Positions 1 through 8,805 of a stretch of 64,000 nucleotides of DNA are shown one piece after another. A program made the position numbers and the translations under genes. How positions within the stretch are numbered: the stretch's first letter is position 1; every line of letters starts with the position of its first letter. The notes beneath the pieces are model-generated. The model saw nothing but the letters and a program-made list of their open reading frames with translations, ran no database searches and had not been told where the DNA came from. Source of the stretch: Imperialibacter roseus (lineage in GTDB: Bacteria > Bacteroidota > Bacteroidia > Cytophagales > Cyclobacteriaceae); contig NZ_CP136051.1 in the NCBI RefSeq assembly GCF_032999765.1, positions 2,952,417-3,016,416 on the forward strand, written 5' to 3'.

Positions 1-86
1 ATATAGGGCTCGTCTGCCATTTGTGCGGCTGCCGGCCAGGTGCTGAAAGTCGCCACCAGCAAGTAAAAAAAGCATCTATGCTTCAT
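1..86 (-). CDS. Secreted protein, N-terminal fragment (cut by window edge)
   Basis: Reading the minus strand from the ATG at 84-86 gives an open frame that runs off the left edge. Only about 28 residues are visible: a basic start, a hydrophobic core (FFYLLVATF) and an AAAQ cleavage-like site, which together look like a type I signal peptide. The gene lies 31 bases downstream of the metallophosphoesterase stop on the same strand, so the two are probably co-transcribed. Nothing in the visible part identifies the function. Confidence 0.6.
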   Translation of the reverse strand, partial: MKHRCFFYLLVATFSTWPAAAQMADEPY

Positions 87-117
87 AACAATAGTATTAA
101 CAGGGTGTTAGCGCTAG

Positions 118-1494
118 TTACTCAGTCCTTTCCGGAGTATTGGGAATCTTGTTGATCAGTACATTTGGCTTACCGGCTTTCTTCACCAAATCAAAGGCAT
201 CATACAACTCTCCCTTCGCTGTGAACGCATTGTACGACGCTGTGTCTGCTCCCACTTTTATCACCTGAAACAGCTGCGTATTGGCAGCCTTTCGCTCCAT
301 CCATTTATCATCGCTGATGTCATACATCTTGGGGCCACTTACCGACACTACGTACATCGTACCCGAGCGATCTTCCCTCAAGCCTGCACCTGTGGGCACA
401 TTGCTGACCATTCCCCGTCCGTAGGCATGATCATGCCCTTGTAGCACCAGGTCTACACGGTGTTTATCAAACAAAGGCTTAAAACTTTCTCTGAGTGTCA
501 AATTGTCCCGATTAGGTTTGGTGGAAAAGACGGGATAGTGAAAAGTGATCACCGTCCACTTTTTTGGGTTATTGGTAAGTATAGAATCCAGCCATTGCAC
601 CTGCAGAGTTCTGAAGTGTTCCGATTCGTCGATCTGTTCGGCATCGAGAGAAACTACCTTCATCTGCGGAAAATCAATTACATAACAGGTTTCCTCAAGG
701 CCGGCGGGGCCATTTTTTGGCAGGTTAAACTGGGGGCGCCATTGCGGCGAAAGCACCACGTCTTTATACTCGTGGTTGCCGGGCGTCATCACCGCCGGCA
801 CCATAGCATGAATAAAACCGCCGGCATGAAACCACTCTCCCCATTCAACATCTCTGTTGTGCCTGTTGATCAGGTCTCCGGCGTGGAGCATGAAATCCAC
901 TTTTGGCATGGTTTGGTAAGCCTCCCTTATCACCCTCGACCACATTGACTTTACATCGTTTTGCGCATCACCGAAATAAATAAAAGAAACCGGGCCATTT
1001 TCTTGCGGCATCTCGATCTGGTACCATTCTGACCAATAAGGCTCGGAGCCCACCCTGTATACATATTTCCCTCCCGGCAGCAACTCATTAATAACTGCTG
1101 AATGGTAATTGGCTGATATTTCGGGTTCTTCTTCCCGTGCGACTGTCAGAGGTTCTGTAGCGGCTGCGATGGTTCTAATACTGTCTTTGAACCCGGGGCC
1201 ACCAGAAGCAACAGCCACCTCCACAGTACCTCGGGCGATTTTGGTGGAGGTGCGCCAATTAACAGCTACCGAATGAATAGGATCTTCGGTCAGATTAAGA
1301 ATGACCCGGTCCGGTTCGTTGCCAGGAAAAAGCAGCTTCGCATTCGGGAGGCTGTCGGCTGGGCTGTGTTGATGACTATGCTCATGGCCATGGTGGTCTT
1401 CAGCGCTGTTTTGTTGGCAGCTAAAAAGCCCAAACACAGCTACAAGCGTCATAATGCTGAGTGAGCCGAACCGAATCAATTTACTTATGATCAT
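118..1494 (-). CDS. Purple-acid-phosphatase-like metallophosphoesterase lipoprotein
   Basis: A 458-residue lipoprotein, probably outer-membrane or periplasmic, hydrolysing phosphate esters with a two-metal centre. Seen in the sequence: a signal peptide ending in FGLFSC (Cys26 lipobox), a histidine-rich stretch HHGHEHSHQH at 34-43, a fibronectin-III-like region about 60-160, then the metallophosphatase motifs in order: GD at 175, GD at 206, GNHEY at 239, FHYPVF near 318 and GHDH at 363. Order and spacing match the purple acid phosphatase branch of calcineurin-like phosphoesterases. The histidine run just after the lipid anchor is unusual and could hold metal ions. It is probably co-transcribed with the secreted protein at the left edge. 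The substrate cannot be told from sequence. Confidence 0.88.
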   Translation of the reverse strand: MIISKLIRFGSLSIMTLVAVFGLFSCQQNSAEDHHGHEHSHQHSPADSLPNAKLLFPGNEPDRVILNLTEDPIHSVAVNWRTSTKIARGTVEVAVASGGPGFKDSIRTIAAATEPLTVAREEEPEISANYHSAVINELLPGGKYVYRVGSEPYWSEWYQIEMPQENGPVSFIYFGDAQNDVKSMWSRVIREAYQTMPKVDFMLHAGDLINRHNRDVEWGEWFHAGGFIHAMVPAVMTPGNHEYKDVVLSPQWRPQFNLPKNGPAGLEETCYVIDFPQMKVVSLDAEQIDESEHFRTLQVQWLDSILTNNPKKWTVITFHYPVFSTKPNRDNLTLRESFKPLFDKHRVDLVLQGHDHAYGRGMVSNVPTGAGLREDRSGTMYVVSVSGPKMYDISDDKWMERKAANTQLFQVIKVGADTASYNAFTAKGELYDAFDLVKKAGKPNVLINKIPNTPERTE

Positions 1495-1672
1495 TGCGAT
1501 GTCGTTAGTTGAAGATAATTTCTCTGCCTTTTACCTGTTCTAAAGTAATTATTTTTTCTTCCTGCGAAGATGAAGATTTGTTAACAGGAACAGAAGCTGT
1601 AGAAATTGCCGTAAGAAATTTCAGAATAAATGGCTAAGTTTTGGCATTCCTTTAACCGACACCTCTCAAAAA

Positions 1673-2953
1673 ATGACGTCGAAATATTCACTCTTTGCCC
1701 TTTTCCTGCTATTCGCTGTTGGGTTGTCCATTTCGGTAGTTGCCCAGAGCAACCTTACTGCGGACAATGCCCTGGAGAGTTATTTAAACAACGGCGACCA
1801 AACCTATGAATGGGTGGTCACCGACACCTACGAAACTGACGGAGTGAGGGGATACCAACTCATTTTAACATCTCAAAAATGGAGGGAGTACACATGGAAG
1901 CATCAGTTGACAGTATTTGTTCCGGATCAGATGACCCAAACTGAAAGCCTCCTGTTTATCTCCGGCGGTTCAAACAAAGACAGCCAGCCCAACCTGAGAA
2001 GCAATCAAGACGATCTCTCCAAGACCATGGCCCATATTGCAGCTACCAATAGCGCCATCGTGTCTCTTATCCGGCAGGTGCCTAATCAGCCGCTGTACGG
2101 TGACAAGACCGAGGACGTGTTGATCTCCTACACCCTGCACAACTTCACCGAGACAGGTGATTATACATGGCCCCTGTTGTTTCCCATGGTAAAGAGTGTG
2201 GTAAAAGGAATGCAGGCAGTACAGGAGTTTTCGAACGAACAACTGCATCAACCAGTGAACGAATTTGTGCTATCGGGGCTTTCCAAACGTGGCTGGACAA
2301 CCTGGCTCACCGGTGCCAACGACGACCGGGTAATTGCCATCGCTCCTATGGTGATTGACGTGCTTAATATGCCGGTAAGCCTGCAATACCATCTGGAGGC
2401 GTGGAATGAGTACAGTCCCGAAATAAATGACTACGTGAGCCTGGGTATTCCACAGGCTTCGGCTACCGAGTCAGGGCAAAAAATCAATGCGATGGTTGAT
2501 CCGTACTCCTACCGGGCAAAGCTCAACAAGCCCAAGATGATCTTCATTGGCACCAACGACCCCTATTGGCCAGTGGATGCTATCAAGCACTATATCGACA
2601 GCATTCCTGGGCAAAATTTCATCCACTATGTGCCCAATGCCGGCCACGACATTGACGATCACCCACAGAGTTTTAAAGCATTAAACGCATTTTTCGGCTT
2701 CACTGCCCATGGGAAAGCTTATCCGGCATGTGATTGGACCATCGACATTAAGGGAGAAGAAATTGTGCTGACAGTCACTCCTTCGCCAAAAAAACTGGTC
2801 GATGCCACACTTTGGCTGGCAACATCCGATGACCGGGACTTCAGGGATGAAGTATGGGTGGGGAAAAGCCTGAATGCATCAAAGGCAAAGGAAGTAGTAG
2901 TGAAAGAAGCCTACCCTGCTTCCGGCTTCAAAGCATTTTACGTTGACCTGTAG
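1673..2953 (+). CDS. PhoPQ-activated pathogenicity-related family protein (PqaA-like)
   Basis: A 426-residue secreted alpha/beta-hydrolase-like protein of the PhoPQ_related family. A signal peptide covers about residues 1-25 (ending VVAQ). The family signature appears as LSGLSKRGWTTWL at 200-212, with Ser204 in the nucleophile elbow position; IGTNDPYWPVDA near 290 and PNAGHDID near 322 supply plausible Asp and His partners. In Salmonella the namesake pqaA is controlled by PhoP/PhoQ; there is no evidence of that control here. It is divergent from the metallophosphoesterase across 178 bases. The reaction catalysed is unknown for most family members. Confidence 0.85.
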   Translation: MTSKYSLFALFLLFAVGLSISVVAQSNLTADNALESYLNNGDQTYEWVVTDTYETDGVRGYQLILTSQKWREYTWKHQLTVFVPDQMTQTESLLFISGGSNKDSQPNLRSNQDDLSKTMAHIAATNSAIVSLIRQVPNQPLYGDKTEDVLISYTLHNFTETGDYTWPLLFPMVKSVVKGMQAVQEFSNEQLHQPVNEFVLSGLSKRGWTTWLTGANDDRVIAIAPMVIDVLNMPVSLQYHLEAWNEYSPEINDYVSLGIPQASATESGQKINAMVDPYSYRAKLNKPKMIFIGTNDPYWPVDAIKHYIDSIPGQNFIHYVPNAGHDIDDHPQSFKALNAFFGFTAHGKAYPACDWTIDIKGEEIVLTVTPSPKKLVDATLWLATSDDRDFRDEVWVGKSLNASKAKEVVVKEAYPASGFKAFYVDL

Positions 2954-3147
2954 TATTTAGACACAACGGGAAATGAATTCACCGAGAGTACCCGGATGTT
3001 TGTTGCAAACCCTCAAAAAGTGTTTGTCGACTGACGCCTGCAGGATCCCAGACTAACACTCTTCGCAAGAGCAACCTAGTATTTACACCAAAGGTTCTCC
3101 CCTCTCTGTGGGCTTTTAGTAATATTACTTACTTAAAAGACTCAACC

Positions 3148-5751
3148 ATGACCAAGCGAAGTCTCCGTCCGGCAGTGCTGTTCGTTTCCTCCTTACTTTG
3201 GTACGGATGTGCCAGCACCACTGACACGCCGCCAGTTGTCGAAACCGGCGTATCGCTCAAACTGGCCAACTATCGAAAAACGGTTATCAGCGCACTTGGC
3301 TACCAGCTATCATTCAACATCCCGGAAGGCAAATCAGAACACATCCCTGCCTCAGAGGTTATCACTTTCAACTTAAGTAAGAACGACGCTGACCTCCAGA
3401 TAGACTTCAAAGAAGATTCCGATCATATTTTAGAGGTGGTTGTTAACAGCACGACTATTCCTGTAGACCACCGGGAGGAGCATATCATCGTTCCGAAAAG
3501 CGTATTGAGGCCAGGCTCCAATAGCATCAAAATCACGTTCGTTGCAGGCAACCTCTCCCTCAACCGCAACGACGAATATCTTTATACACTGTTAGTGCCG
3601 GACAGAGCCCGCACAGTCTTCCCCTGCTTCGATCAACCCAACCTGAAGGCTTCTTATCAACTGAGTCTCACCATGCCTGGCCAATGGCAGGCACTTTCCA
3701 ACGGCCCACTGGCCAATTCGGTGATTTCCGGCGAGCGAAAGACATTTAACTTTATGCCTTCTGATACCATTAGCACCTACTTGTTTGCCTTTGCGGCAGG
3801 TAAATTTCAAAAGGTAACCCGAACCGTCGATGGCCGCACCATGAGACTTTTTCACCGTGAAACCGACGAGGAAAAGATTTCCGAAAGCATTGACACAATA
3901 TTTTACCTGCACGGCAAAGCCCTCGATTTTCTCGAAGAGTATACGGCCATCCCCTACCCGTTCAAAAAGTTCGACTTTGTTGCTATTCCCGACTTTCAGT
4001 ATGGTGGAATGGAGCATGTGGGAGCCATTCAGTACCGTGCTTCGTCTCTTTTCCTGGATAAAACCGCCACCCAGAGCCGCAAAATTGGCAGAGCCAACCT
4101 CATTGCGCACGAAACGGCTCACATGTGGTTTGGAGACCTGGTCACCATGGACTGGTTCAACGATGTGTGGATGAAAGAGGTGTTTGCCAACTTCATGGCC
4201 GACAAGGTCTCGGAGGTAACGTTCCCAGATACAGGTAGCGACCTCAAATTTCTGCTGGCTCACTACCCCGCAGCCTATGCAGTGGACCGTACGCCCGGTG
4301 CTAACCCAGTGCGGCAGCAGCTTGATAACCTGAAGGACGCTGGCAGCATGTACGGAGCCATCATCTATCATAAGGCCCCCATTGTGATGAAACAGCTGGA
4401 AATGCTGATGGGAAAACAGGAGTTCCAACGAGGTCTGCAGCAGTACTTGTCTGAGTTTGCCTTTTCAAATGCGACCTGGACTGACTTGATCAATATACTG
4501 GATCAACTAACCGATGAAGACCTGCTGGCATGGAATAAAGTGTGGGTAGAAGAGCCATTCAGGCCCGTTTTTAGTTATGACATGAAGACCAATGAAGGCT
4601 TGATAACGGCCTTAACCATCTCTCAAAAGGAAGAAAAAACGAATACGCCATCCTCCAGTGATAAAGTCTGGTCGCAATACTTCAAAGTCGGCCTGAGCTA
4701 TAGCGACAGCCTCATTCAGGTGCCTGCGCTTAACTACCGTGCGGTAGCGGACGTCAGCCAGGCAACAGGCAGGCCTAAGCCAAATTATATTGTTTTCAAC
4801 ACCTCTGGCGAAGGGTACGGTGTGTTCCCAATCGACTCGGCCATGCTTCCTTACATCGGCACATGGAACGACCCGGTTGCCAGGGCATCGGCCTATATCA
4901 ACAATTACGAAAACATGCTCAATGGCGACGGCATTACGCCCACCGAGCTGCTAGCACTGAATACTGCCCTGCTTTCTCAGGAAACGGAAGAGCTTTCGGT
5001 TCGGCAACTTACCAGCCAGTTAAGTGCGACCTATTGGCAGTTTATTACCCCATCAAACAGGAAGCTGATCAGCCAATCATTGGAAAGCGACGTTTGGACA
5101 GCAATGGAACAAGCTCCTTCGGCCAGCATTAAGAAGATGCTATTCGGAACATTCCAGGAGATAGCCACCTCAGAAAAAGCAATAGAAAAGCTTTATAGCA
5201 TTTGGAAGTCGGAAGCGCCGCCAAAGGAGGTTAGGCTATCTGAGGACGACTACACCGGCCTGGCAGCCACGCTCAGCCTGCTGAGTCACCCAAAATCTGT
5301 CGAAATTCAACAGCAACAGCTTACAAGAATTAATAATGGCGATCGGAAAAAACGTTGGGAATTTCTTCTTCCCGCACTATCAAGCGACACCGCAACCCGC
5401 AACACTTTTTTTGAAACCTTGAAACTAGCCGAAAACAGGGAAAAAGAATCGTGGGTGAGCACCGCAGTATCTTACCTGCATCATCCGGAAAGGCAGCATG
5501 TCTCTATCGGCTACTTGAAGGAGAGCCTTGAGCTGCTTTCTGACATACAGGCTACTGGTGATATATTTTTCCCGACCGCCTGGCTAAGCGCTACTTTCGG
5601 AGCCTACCAAAGTGACGAAGCCGCATCGATCGTCAACACCTTTCTTTTGGCCCACCCCAATTATCCCATGAAACTGAAAGGAAAGATATTGCAAGCAACC
5701 GACGACCTGAAAAGGGCCAGCAGGCTGCTGAAGAGTCAATCAAATCTCTGA
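3148..5751 (+). CDS. M1 family aminopeptidase, lipoprotein
   Basis: An 867-residue zinc aminopeptidase that removes N-terminal residues from peptides, anchored by a lipobox (LWYGCAS). The zinc site is complete: HETAH at 321-325 and, 18 residues on, Glu344 in WMKEVFANF, giving HExxH-x18-E. The exopeptidase motif is GGMEH at about 286-290 instead of the usual GxMEN, so the last position is His rather than Asn. The N-terminal beta-saddle domain precedes it and a long helical C-terminal domain follows. The stop codon lies two bases from the stop of the convergent minus-strand gene, so no terminator fits between them. The substrate is probably imported peptides (inference). Confidence 0.92.
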   Translation: MTKRSLRPAVLFVSSLLWYGCASTTDTPPVVETGVSLKLANYRKTVISALGYQLSFNIPEGKSEHIPASEVITFNLSKNDADLQIDFKEDSDHILEVVVNSTTIPVDHREEHIIVPKSVLRPGSNSIKITFVAGNLSLNRNDEYLYTLLVPDRARTVFPCFDQPNLKASYQLSLTMPGQWQALSNGPLANSVISGERKTFNFMPSDTISTYLFAFAAGKFQKVTRTVDGRTMRLFHRETDEEKISESIDTIFYLHGKALDFLEEYTAIPYPFKKFDFVAIPDFQYGGMEHVGAIQYRASSLFLDKTATQSRKIGRANLIAHETAHMWFGDLVTMDWFNDVWMKEVFANFMADKVSEVTFPDTGSDLKFLLAHYPAAYAVDRTPGANPVRQQLDNLKDAGSMYGAIIYHKAPIVMKQLEMLMGKQEFQRGLQQYLSEFAFSNATWTDLINILDQLTDEDLLAWNKVWVEEPFRPVFSYDMKTNEGLITALTISQKEEKTNTPSSSDKVWSQYFKVGLSYSDSLIQVPALNYRAVADVSQATGRPKPNYIVFNTSGEGYGVFPIDSAMLPYIGTWNDPVARASAYINNYENMLNGDGITPTELLALNTALLSQETEELSVRQLTSQLSATYWQFITPSNRKLISQSLESDVWTAMEQAPSASIKKMLFGTFQEIATSEKAIEKLYSIWKSEAPPKEVRLSEDDYTGLAATLSLLSHPKSVEIQQQQLTRINNGDRKKRWEFLLPALSSDTATRNTFFETLKLAENREKESWVSTAVSYLHHPERQHVSIGYLKESLELLSDIQATGDIFFPTAWLSATFGAYQSDEAASIVNTFLLAHPNYPMKLKGKILQATDDLKRASRLLKSQSNL

Positions 5752-5753
5752 TC

Positions 5754-6437
5754 TTAATTAAGATGAAAGGGCTGATTGCTCTTTCTTTGCACTGTTCTTG
5801 TTGTTAATAGAATCACGTGAACAAGTAAGCTGAGCACAATAGCCACTCCTACCTCTAAAAATGTGAGCATATGAACACTTGCTTTAATATGGTGAGAGTC
5901 GTTGAGTAACTCTCGGCCATTGTTCGATTGAATTTCTGTTAGTAGATGCAGGTCACTCAGCATAGCATTGAAGCGATCCCCTCCTTCGTTTTCCAGCGCT
6001 GCCAGTGCCTGCCTTGAATCATTTGCGTACGCCAGGTTTATCACCTTGTTCTCGAGTTGGTCGTAAGCCTCCCTTCTTTCCTTAAACTCACTTAAAAGGC
6101 TGGCCTCATCCAGTACAAAATAGGTTTTTTCTATTTCAGTCACCAGTGAGTCAATTCTACTATCATAGCTATCGAGCTTCTCGGTCAAATCCGCTTTCTC
6201 AATGCTTATTTCCAATACGTTCTTTTCAAGAATCAACCGCTTTTGATAAAGAGTTTCTGTGATATAGAAAAATTCAGTTGCCGACATAAGCCTGTCATTA
6301 TAAATGGAGGTGAATGACCTGTCCATGCTGTCTATGTCTCTTTGCATTACCAGGTTGCTTATCACAAGCAAGGCAACTATTATTGCTAATATGACCGAAA
6401 TCCGCATTTGGTTACCTATTTTGAAAGCCCACCTCAT
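5754..6437 (-). CDS. Two-pass membrane protein with four-helix-bundle (4HB_MCP-like) sensor region
   Basis: A 227-residue protein with a hydrophobic segment at about 12-29, a long helical, charged extracytoplasmic region (about 30-188), a second membrane segment at about 189-212 and a short basic tail. The layout matches the four-helix-bundle sensor module of chemoreceptors, but no HAMP or signalling domain follows, so this is a stand-alone sensor-like module. It is divergent from the DUF3820 gene 27 bases away, so the two share a promoter region. The family assignment is by architecture and is moderate; a generic coiled-coil membrane protein is the alternative. Confidence 0.65.
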   Translation of the reverse strand: MRWAFKIGNQMRISVILAIIVALLVISNLVMQRDIDSMDRSFTSIYNDRLMSATEFFYITETLYQKRLILEKNVLEISIEKADLTEKLDSYDSRIDSLVTEIEKTYFVLDEASLLSEFKERREAYDQLENKVINLAYANDSRQALAALENEGGDRFNAMLSDLHLLTEIQSNNGRELLNDSHHIKASVHMLTFLEVGVAIVLSLLVHVILLTTRTVQRKSNQPFHLN

Positions 6438-6464
6438 CTCATAGTTTTTTAAAATGCTATTAAC

Positions 6465-6698
6465 ATGAATACACCTGATCCCAGCATCCTGTCCGACATA
6501 GTTAAGACAAAAATGCCGTTCGGCAAATACAAGAATGTTTTAATATGTGACCTACCCGAAAACTACCTTGAGTGGTTCAAGAGCGTCGGCTTTCCGCAGG
6601 GGAGGCTTGGTATGATGCTTTCTACTATGTATGAAATTCGGCTCAATGGGCTGACCGACCTGCTCAGTCAACTAAAAAAAATCCACAGAAACCCATAG
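6465..6698 (+). CDS. DUF3820 family small protein
   Basis: A 77-residue cytosolic protein carrying the DUF3820 hallmark MPFGKYKNVLICDLPENYLE at about 17-36, followed by WF, the usual small fold of about 65-75 residues. Relatives were described as putative quorum-sensing-regulated virulence factors, and similar segments occur fused to exonucleases, but the biochemical role is not established. It starts at ATG 6465, 27 bases from the divergent membrane sensor gene. Confidence 0.8.
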   Translation: MNTPDPSILSDIVKTKMPFGKYKNVLICDLPENYLEWFKSVGFPQGRLGMMLSTMYEIRLNGLTDLLSQLKKIHRNP

Positions 6699-6797
6699 GT
6701 TACTGAAGCCGTTAAACCCCCAAACGGCGCCGTTGCACTTATTAAATACAAAAACAACCAAGATTTCTTATATTTACAATGTCAATTGGCTTAATAA

Positions 6798-6824
6798 TTG
6801 CGTTAGGTGTGTAAATTATTTTTG
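6798..6824 (+). promoter_or_regulatory. Candidate Bacteroidota promoter for first paralog
   Basis: TTG at 6798-6800, 16 bases, then TATTTTTG at 6817-6824, which fits TAnnTTTG. The box ends only four bases before ATG 6828, so the transcript would be leaderless or nearly so. The region is AT-rich, so a chance match is possible. Confidence 0.3.
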
Positions 6825-6827
6825 TGT

Positions 6828-7379
6828 ATGAAATTAAGAATTGTTCAATTAACCCTGATATCAATTCTTGCATGTAGTTGTGTTACTAATCTGTCGGCGC
6901 AGTCGTCTGACAGTGTAAGCATAGTCAAGAAATTTGATCAATTGGTTCTACAGTGGGATTTGCTATCTCTTGAACTGGGCAAATACGAAGGTCTGGACAA
7001 ATATTGCACTGACAAGCCCTACCAGGACAATGTAATCAAGACACTCGAAGAAATTCACCACTATGACACATTGCTCTACCAAACGCTTGCAAAGAAAGCA
7101 CGGTACGACAAGAGTTCAGAGCTCAAAAAGACCCTCAAGCAAATAGAAGAGTTTGAAACTGAGTACAAAGGCCCCAGCTTTCTGAAGAAACTTCACGATG
7201 AATGTGTCGGCCGCAGAGAAATTGAGAAAGACTACAAAGAAACCAGAAATGATATTGGCATGAACTCTTACGATGGGCAAGTGCTTGTTCTGGAAGCTGA
7301 TCTTAACAGGTATGTCGAACACATTACCAAGTTAATGGATCATATTGAGGAGCATATCCACCATTTGCATCTTGAATAG
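6828..7379 (+). CDS. Secreted protein of unrecognised family, paralog 1 of 3
   Basis: A 183-residue exported protein with no family I recognise. The start is taken at ATG 6828 because a signal peptide begins there (MKLRIVQLTLISIL...SAQ); the upstream GTG at 6807 would add only a non-signal extension. The ACSC in the signal could also act as a lipobox. The mature part is almost entirely helical and charged. Landmarks shared with its two neighbours are GLxKYC, an IHHYD segment, an LxxEC segment, IGMNSYD, and a histidine-rich end HIHHLHLE. Two cysteines at equivalent places suggest a conserved disulfide; the terminal histidines suggest metal binding (inference). Paralogs 1 and 3 are closest. Confidence 0.8.
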   Translation: MKLRIVQLTLISILACSCVTNLSAQSSDSVSIVKKFDQLVLQWDLLSLELGKYEGLDKYCTDKPYQDNVIKTLEEIHHYDTLLYQTLAKKARYDKSSELKKTLKQIEEFETEYKGPSFLKKLHDECVGRREIEKDYKETRNDIGMNSYDGQVLVLEADLNRYVEHITKLMDHIEEHIHHLHLE

Positions 7380-7384
7380 CCGCC

Positions 7385-7410
7385 ATGTGGCAAATACGTA
7401 ATTTCTAAAA
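7385..7410. repeat. Duplicated 3' flank of paralog genes, copy 1
   Basis: This 26-base stretch beginning ATGTGGCAAATACGTAATTT, just after paralog 1, recurs in near-identical form after paralog 2 at 8093-8119. It shows the duplication unit included flanking DNA. Confidence 0.7.
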
Positions 7411-7449
7411 TCCGCCCCTTTTTCGGTTAACCTGGCGCCCTGCCTGTCG

Positions 7450-7477
7450 TATATTTGAATATTCCTGCACCCTACCA
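7450..7477 (+). promoter_or_regulatory. Candidate promoter of paralog 2, in duplicated DNA
   Basis: TATATTTG at 7450-7457 matches the Bacteroidota -7 box exactly. The following ATTCCTGCACCCTACCA (7461-7477) is repeated at the equivalent position before paralog 3. No clear -33 TTG is seen. The leader would be about 75 bases. Confidence 0.45.
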
Positions 7478-7539
7478 ACCGAGGCCTGTTCTAGTTAATT
7501 CACCTGGCGAATCCATGGCTGTTTTAAAACTAGATATAG

Positions 7540-8076
7540 ATGAAAAAATATTTGCTTGTCCTAATTGCTGCGGCCGCTCCGCTTCTACCGTTGCAGGCAA
7601 ACGACGGTGAAAACGGAATTTTCAAAGACTTTAAAGAACTAACCCACAAGTGGTATTTTGTCTCAGATAAGCTTGTAACCTACAGAGGTTTGTCAAAATA
7701 CTGCGGCGATCCCACCTTTCAAGATGAAGTGAAAAGCGTATTAAAAGAGATCCACGCCTACGATAGCGCTCTTTATATTCGTGTTTCTTCGATGATGAAG
7801 GAAGACCCAAGCAAAGAATTGAAAAAGACATTGAGACAAATCGGCCATTTGGAGCACAAGCTAAATGCCCTCTCGCTGTCGAAGACATTGTACAGCGAGT
7901 GCCACAACCAAAGACAGCTCGAAAGAGAGTACAAAAAGGTAAAAAACTATTTTGGCGCTCACTCCTTCGACAATCAGGTTGTAGTTACAGAAGTCTTCTT
8001 AAAAAAGCACGTTGACCGGATCAACAAAATCATGGAAAACATAGAAGATCATTTCCATCACCTCGACGCAGATTGA
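7540..8076 (+). CDS. Secreted protein of unrecognised family, paralog 2 of 3
   Basis: A 178-residue exported protein homologous along its length to the genes on either side. The signal peptide is MKKYLLVLIAAAAPLLPLQA. Shared landmarks: GLSKYC, an EIHAYDS segment, ELKKTLRQI, YSEC, HSFDNQVV and the C-terminal HFHHLDAD. It is the most divergent of the three: it lacks the IGMNSYD and ITKLMDHI wording common to paralogs 1 and 3, although both cysteines and the histidine tail are kept. Its own promoter-like box lies in the duplicated upstream DNA, so it may be expressed separately. Confidence 0.8.
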   Translation: MKKYLLVLIAAAAPLLPLQANDGENGIFKDFKELTHKWYFVSDKLVTYRGLSKYCGDPTFQDEVKSVLKEIHAYDSALYIRVSSMMKEDPSKELKKTLRQIGHLEHKLNALSLSKTLYSECHNQRQLEREYKKVKNYFGAHSFDNQVVVTEVFLKKHVDRINKIMENIEDHFHHLDAD

Positions 8077-8092
8077 GTGGGCCAGGAATCCG

Positions 8093-8119
8093 ATGTGGAA
8101 AATACGTAATTTTCCAAAA
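8093..8119. repeat. Duplicated 3' flank of paralog genes, copy 2
   Basis: This is the second copy of the ATGTGG..AATACGTAATTT element found after paralog 1, at the same offset from the stop codon. No equivalent copy is seen after paralog 3, where the next gene begins 12 bases on. Confidence 0.7.
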
Positions 8120-8136
8120 TTGTCAGCTCGCCAATA

Positions 8137-8166
8137 TTTGAGCACCAATTCCGTTCCCTACATTTG
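8137..8166 (+). promoter_or_regulatory. Promoter of paralog 3
   Basis: TTTG at 8137-8140, an 18-base spacer and TACATTTG at 8159-8166 match both Bacteroidota promoter elements. The downstream ATTCCTGCAACACTACCA (8171-8188) repeats the sequence in front of paralog 2. Confidence 0.6.
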
Positions 8167-8247
8167 TTGTATTCCTGCAACACTACCACATGTTCTGTAT
8201 TAGTTTGTTTACAAAGGCATTGCCATTGCCACAACTAAACATATACT

Positions 8248-8793
8248 ATGCTCAGACGTCTCGCTCTTGCCGTTTCCTGCCTCTTTTTGGCGGGAAGTAC
8301 ATACGCCACTGGTGACCAAAATGAAAGTGCCCTTCTGGTCAGTAAATTCAACGACCTTACTAAACAATGGGCTTTGATCTCTTACGACCTCAGGACGTAC
8401 GACGGACTTAAAAAGTATTGCACAGACCACTCCTTCAGGAGCAATGTAGCAGAGACCCTCAACGGCATCCACCATTACGATAGCCTTTTGTATGAAAGAC
8501 TAGCTGTAAAGGCCAGGTTCAGCAACAACCATGAAATTAAGAAAGTAATTCATCAAATTGAGGCATTTGAAACGACGTACAAAGCCGCCAACTTTTCAAA
8601 AACACTGTCGGAGGAATGCTCTGATCAACGGTCTCTTGAGAGGAATTCAGATGAGCTAAGAAACGACATCGGCATGAACTCGTACGACAGTCAGGTAATT
8701 TTGCTGGAGGCTACTCTCGACAAGTATGTAAAAAATATTACGAAACTAATGGATCATATTAATGATCACATCCACCACTTGCACATTGATTGA
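8248..8793 (+). CDS. Secreted protein of unrecognised family, paralog 3 of 3
   Basis: A 181-residue exported protein with signal peptide MLRRLALAVSCLFLAGSTYA. It shares GLKKYC, GIHHYDSLLY, an EEC segment, DIGMNSYDSQV and NITKLMDHI with paralog 1 nearly word for word, and ends HIHHLHID. Paralogs 1 and 3 are therefore closer to each other than to the middle gene, which suggests either unequal divergence or a duplication across the middle copy. It is convergent with the glutaredoxin-like gene, 12 bases apart. The function is unknown; conserved Cys pair and histidine tail are the only mechanistic hints. Confidence 0.8.
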   Translation: MLRRLALAVSCLFLAGSTYATGDQNESALLVSKFNDLTKQWALISYDLRTYDGLKKYCTDHSFRSNVAETLNGIHHYDSLLYERLAVKARFSNNHEIKKVIHQIEAFETTYKAANFSKTLSEECSDQRSLERNSDELRNDIGMNSYDSQVILLEATLDKYVKNITKLMDHINDHIHHLHID

Positions 8794-8805
8794 GTAGTCC
8801 TTCCT

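Noticed and set aside
3592-4428. 278-residue minus-strand frame inside the aminopeptidase gene
   Set aside because: It is antisense to a clear M1 aminopeptidase, is rich in His and Cys from reversed codons, and shows no motif.
5754-6437. Full chemoreceptor
   Set aside because: Only a sensor-like helical region and two membrane segments are present; no HAMP or methyl-accepting signalling domain follows.
7385-8119. CRISPR-like or insertion-sequence repeats between the paralogs
   Set aside because: There are only two copies, 700 bases apart, at matching offsets from homologous genes, so they are part of the gene duplication.
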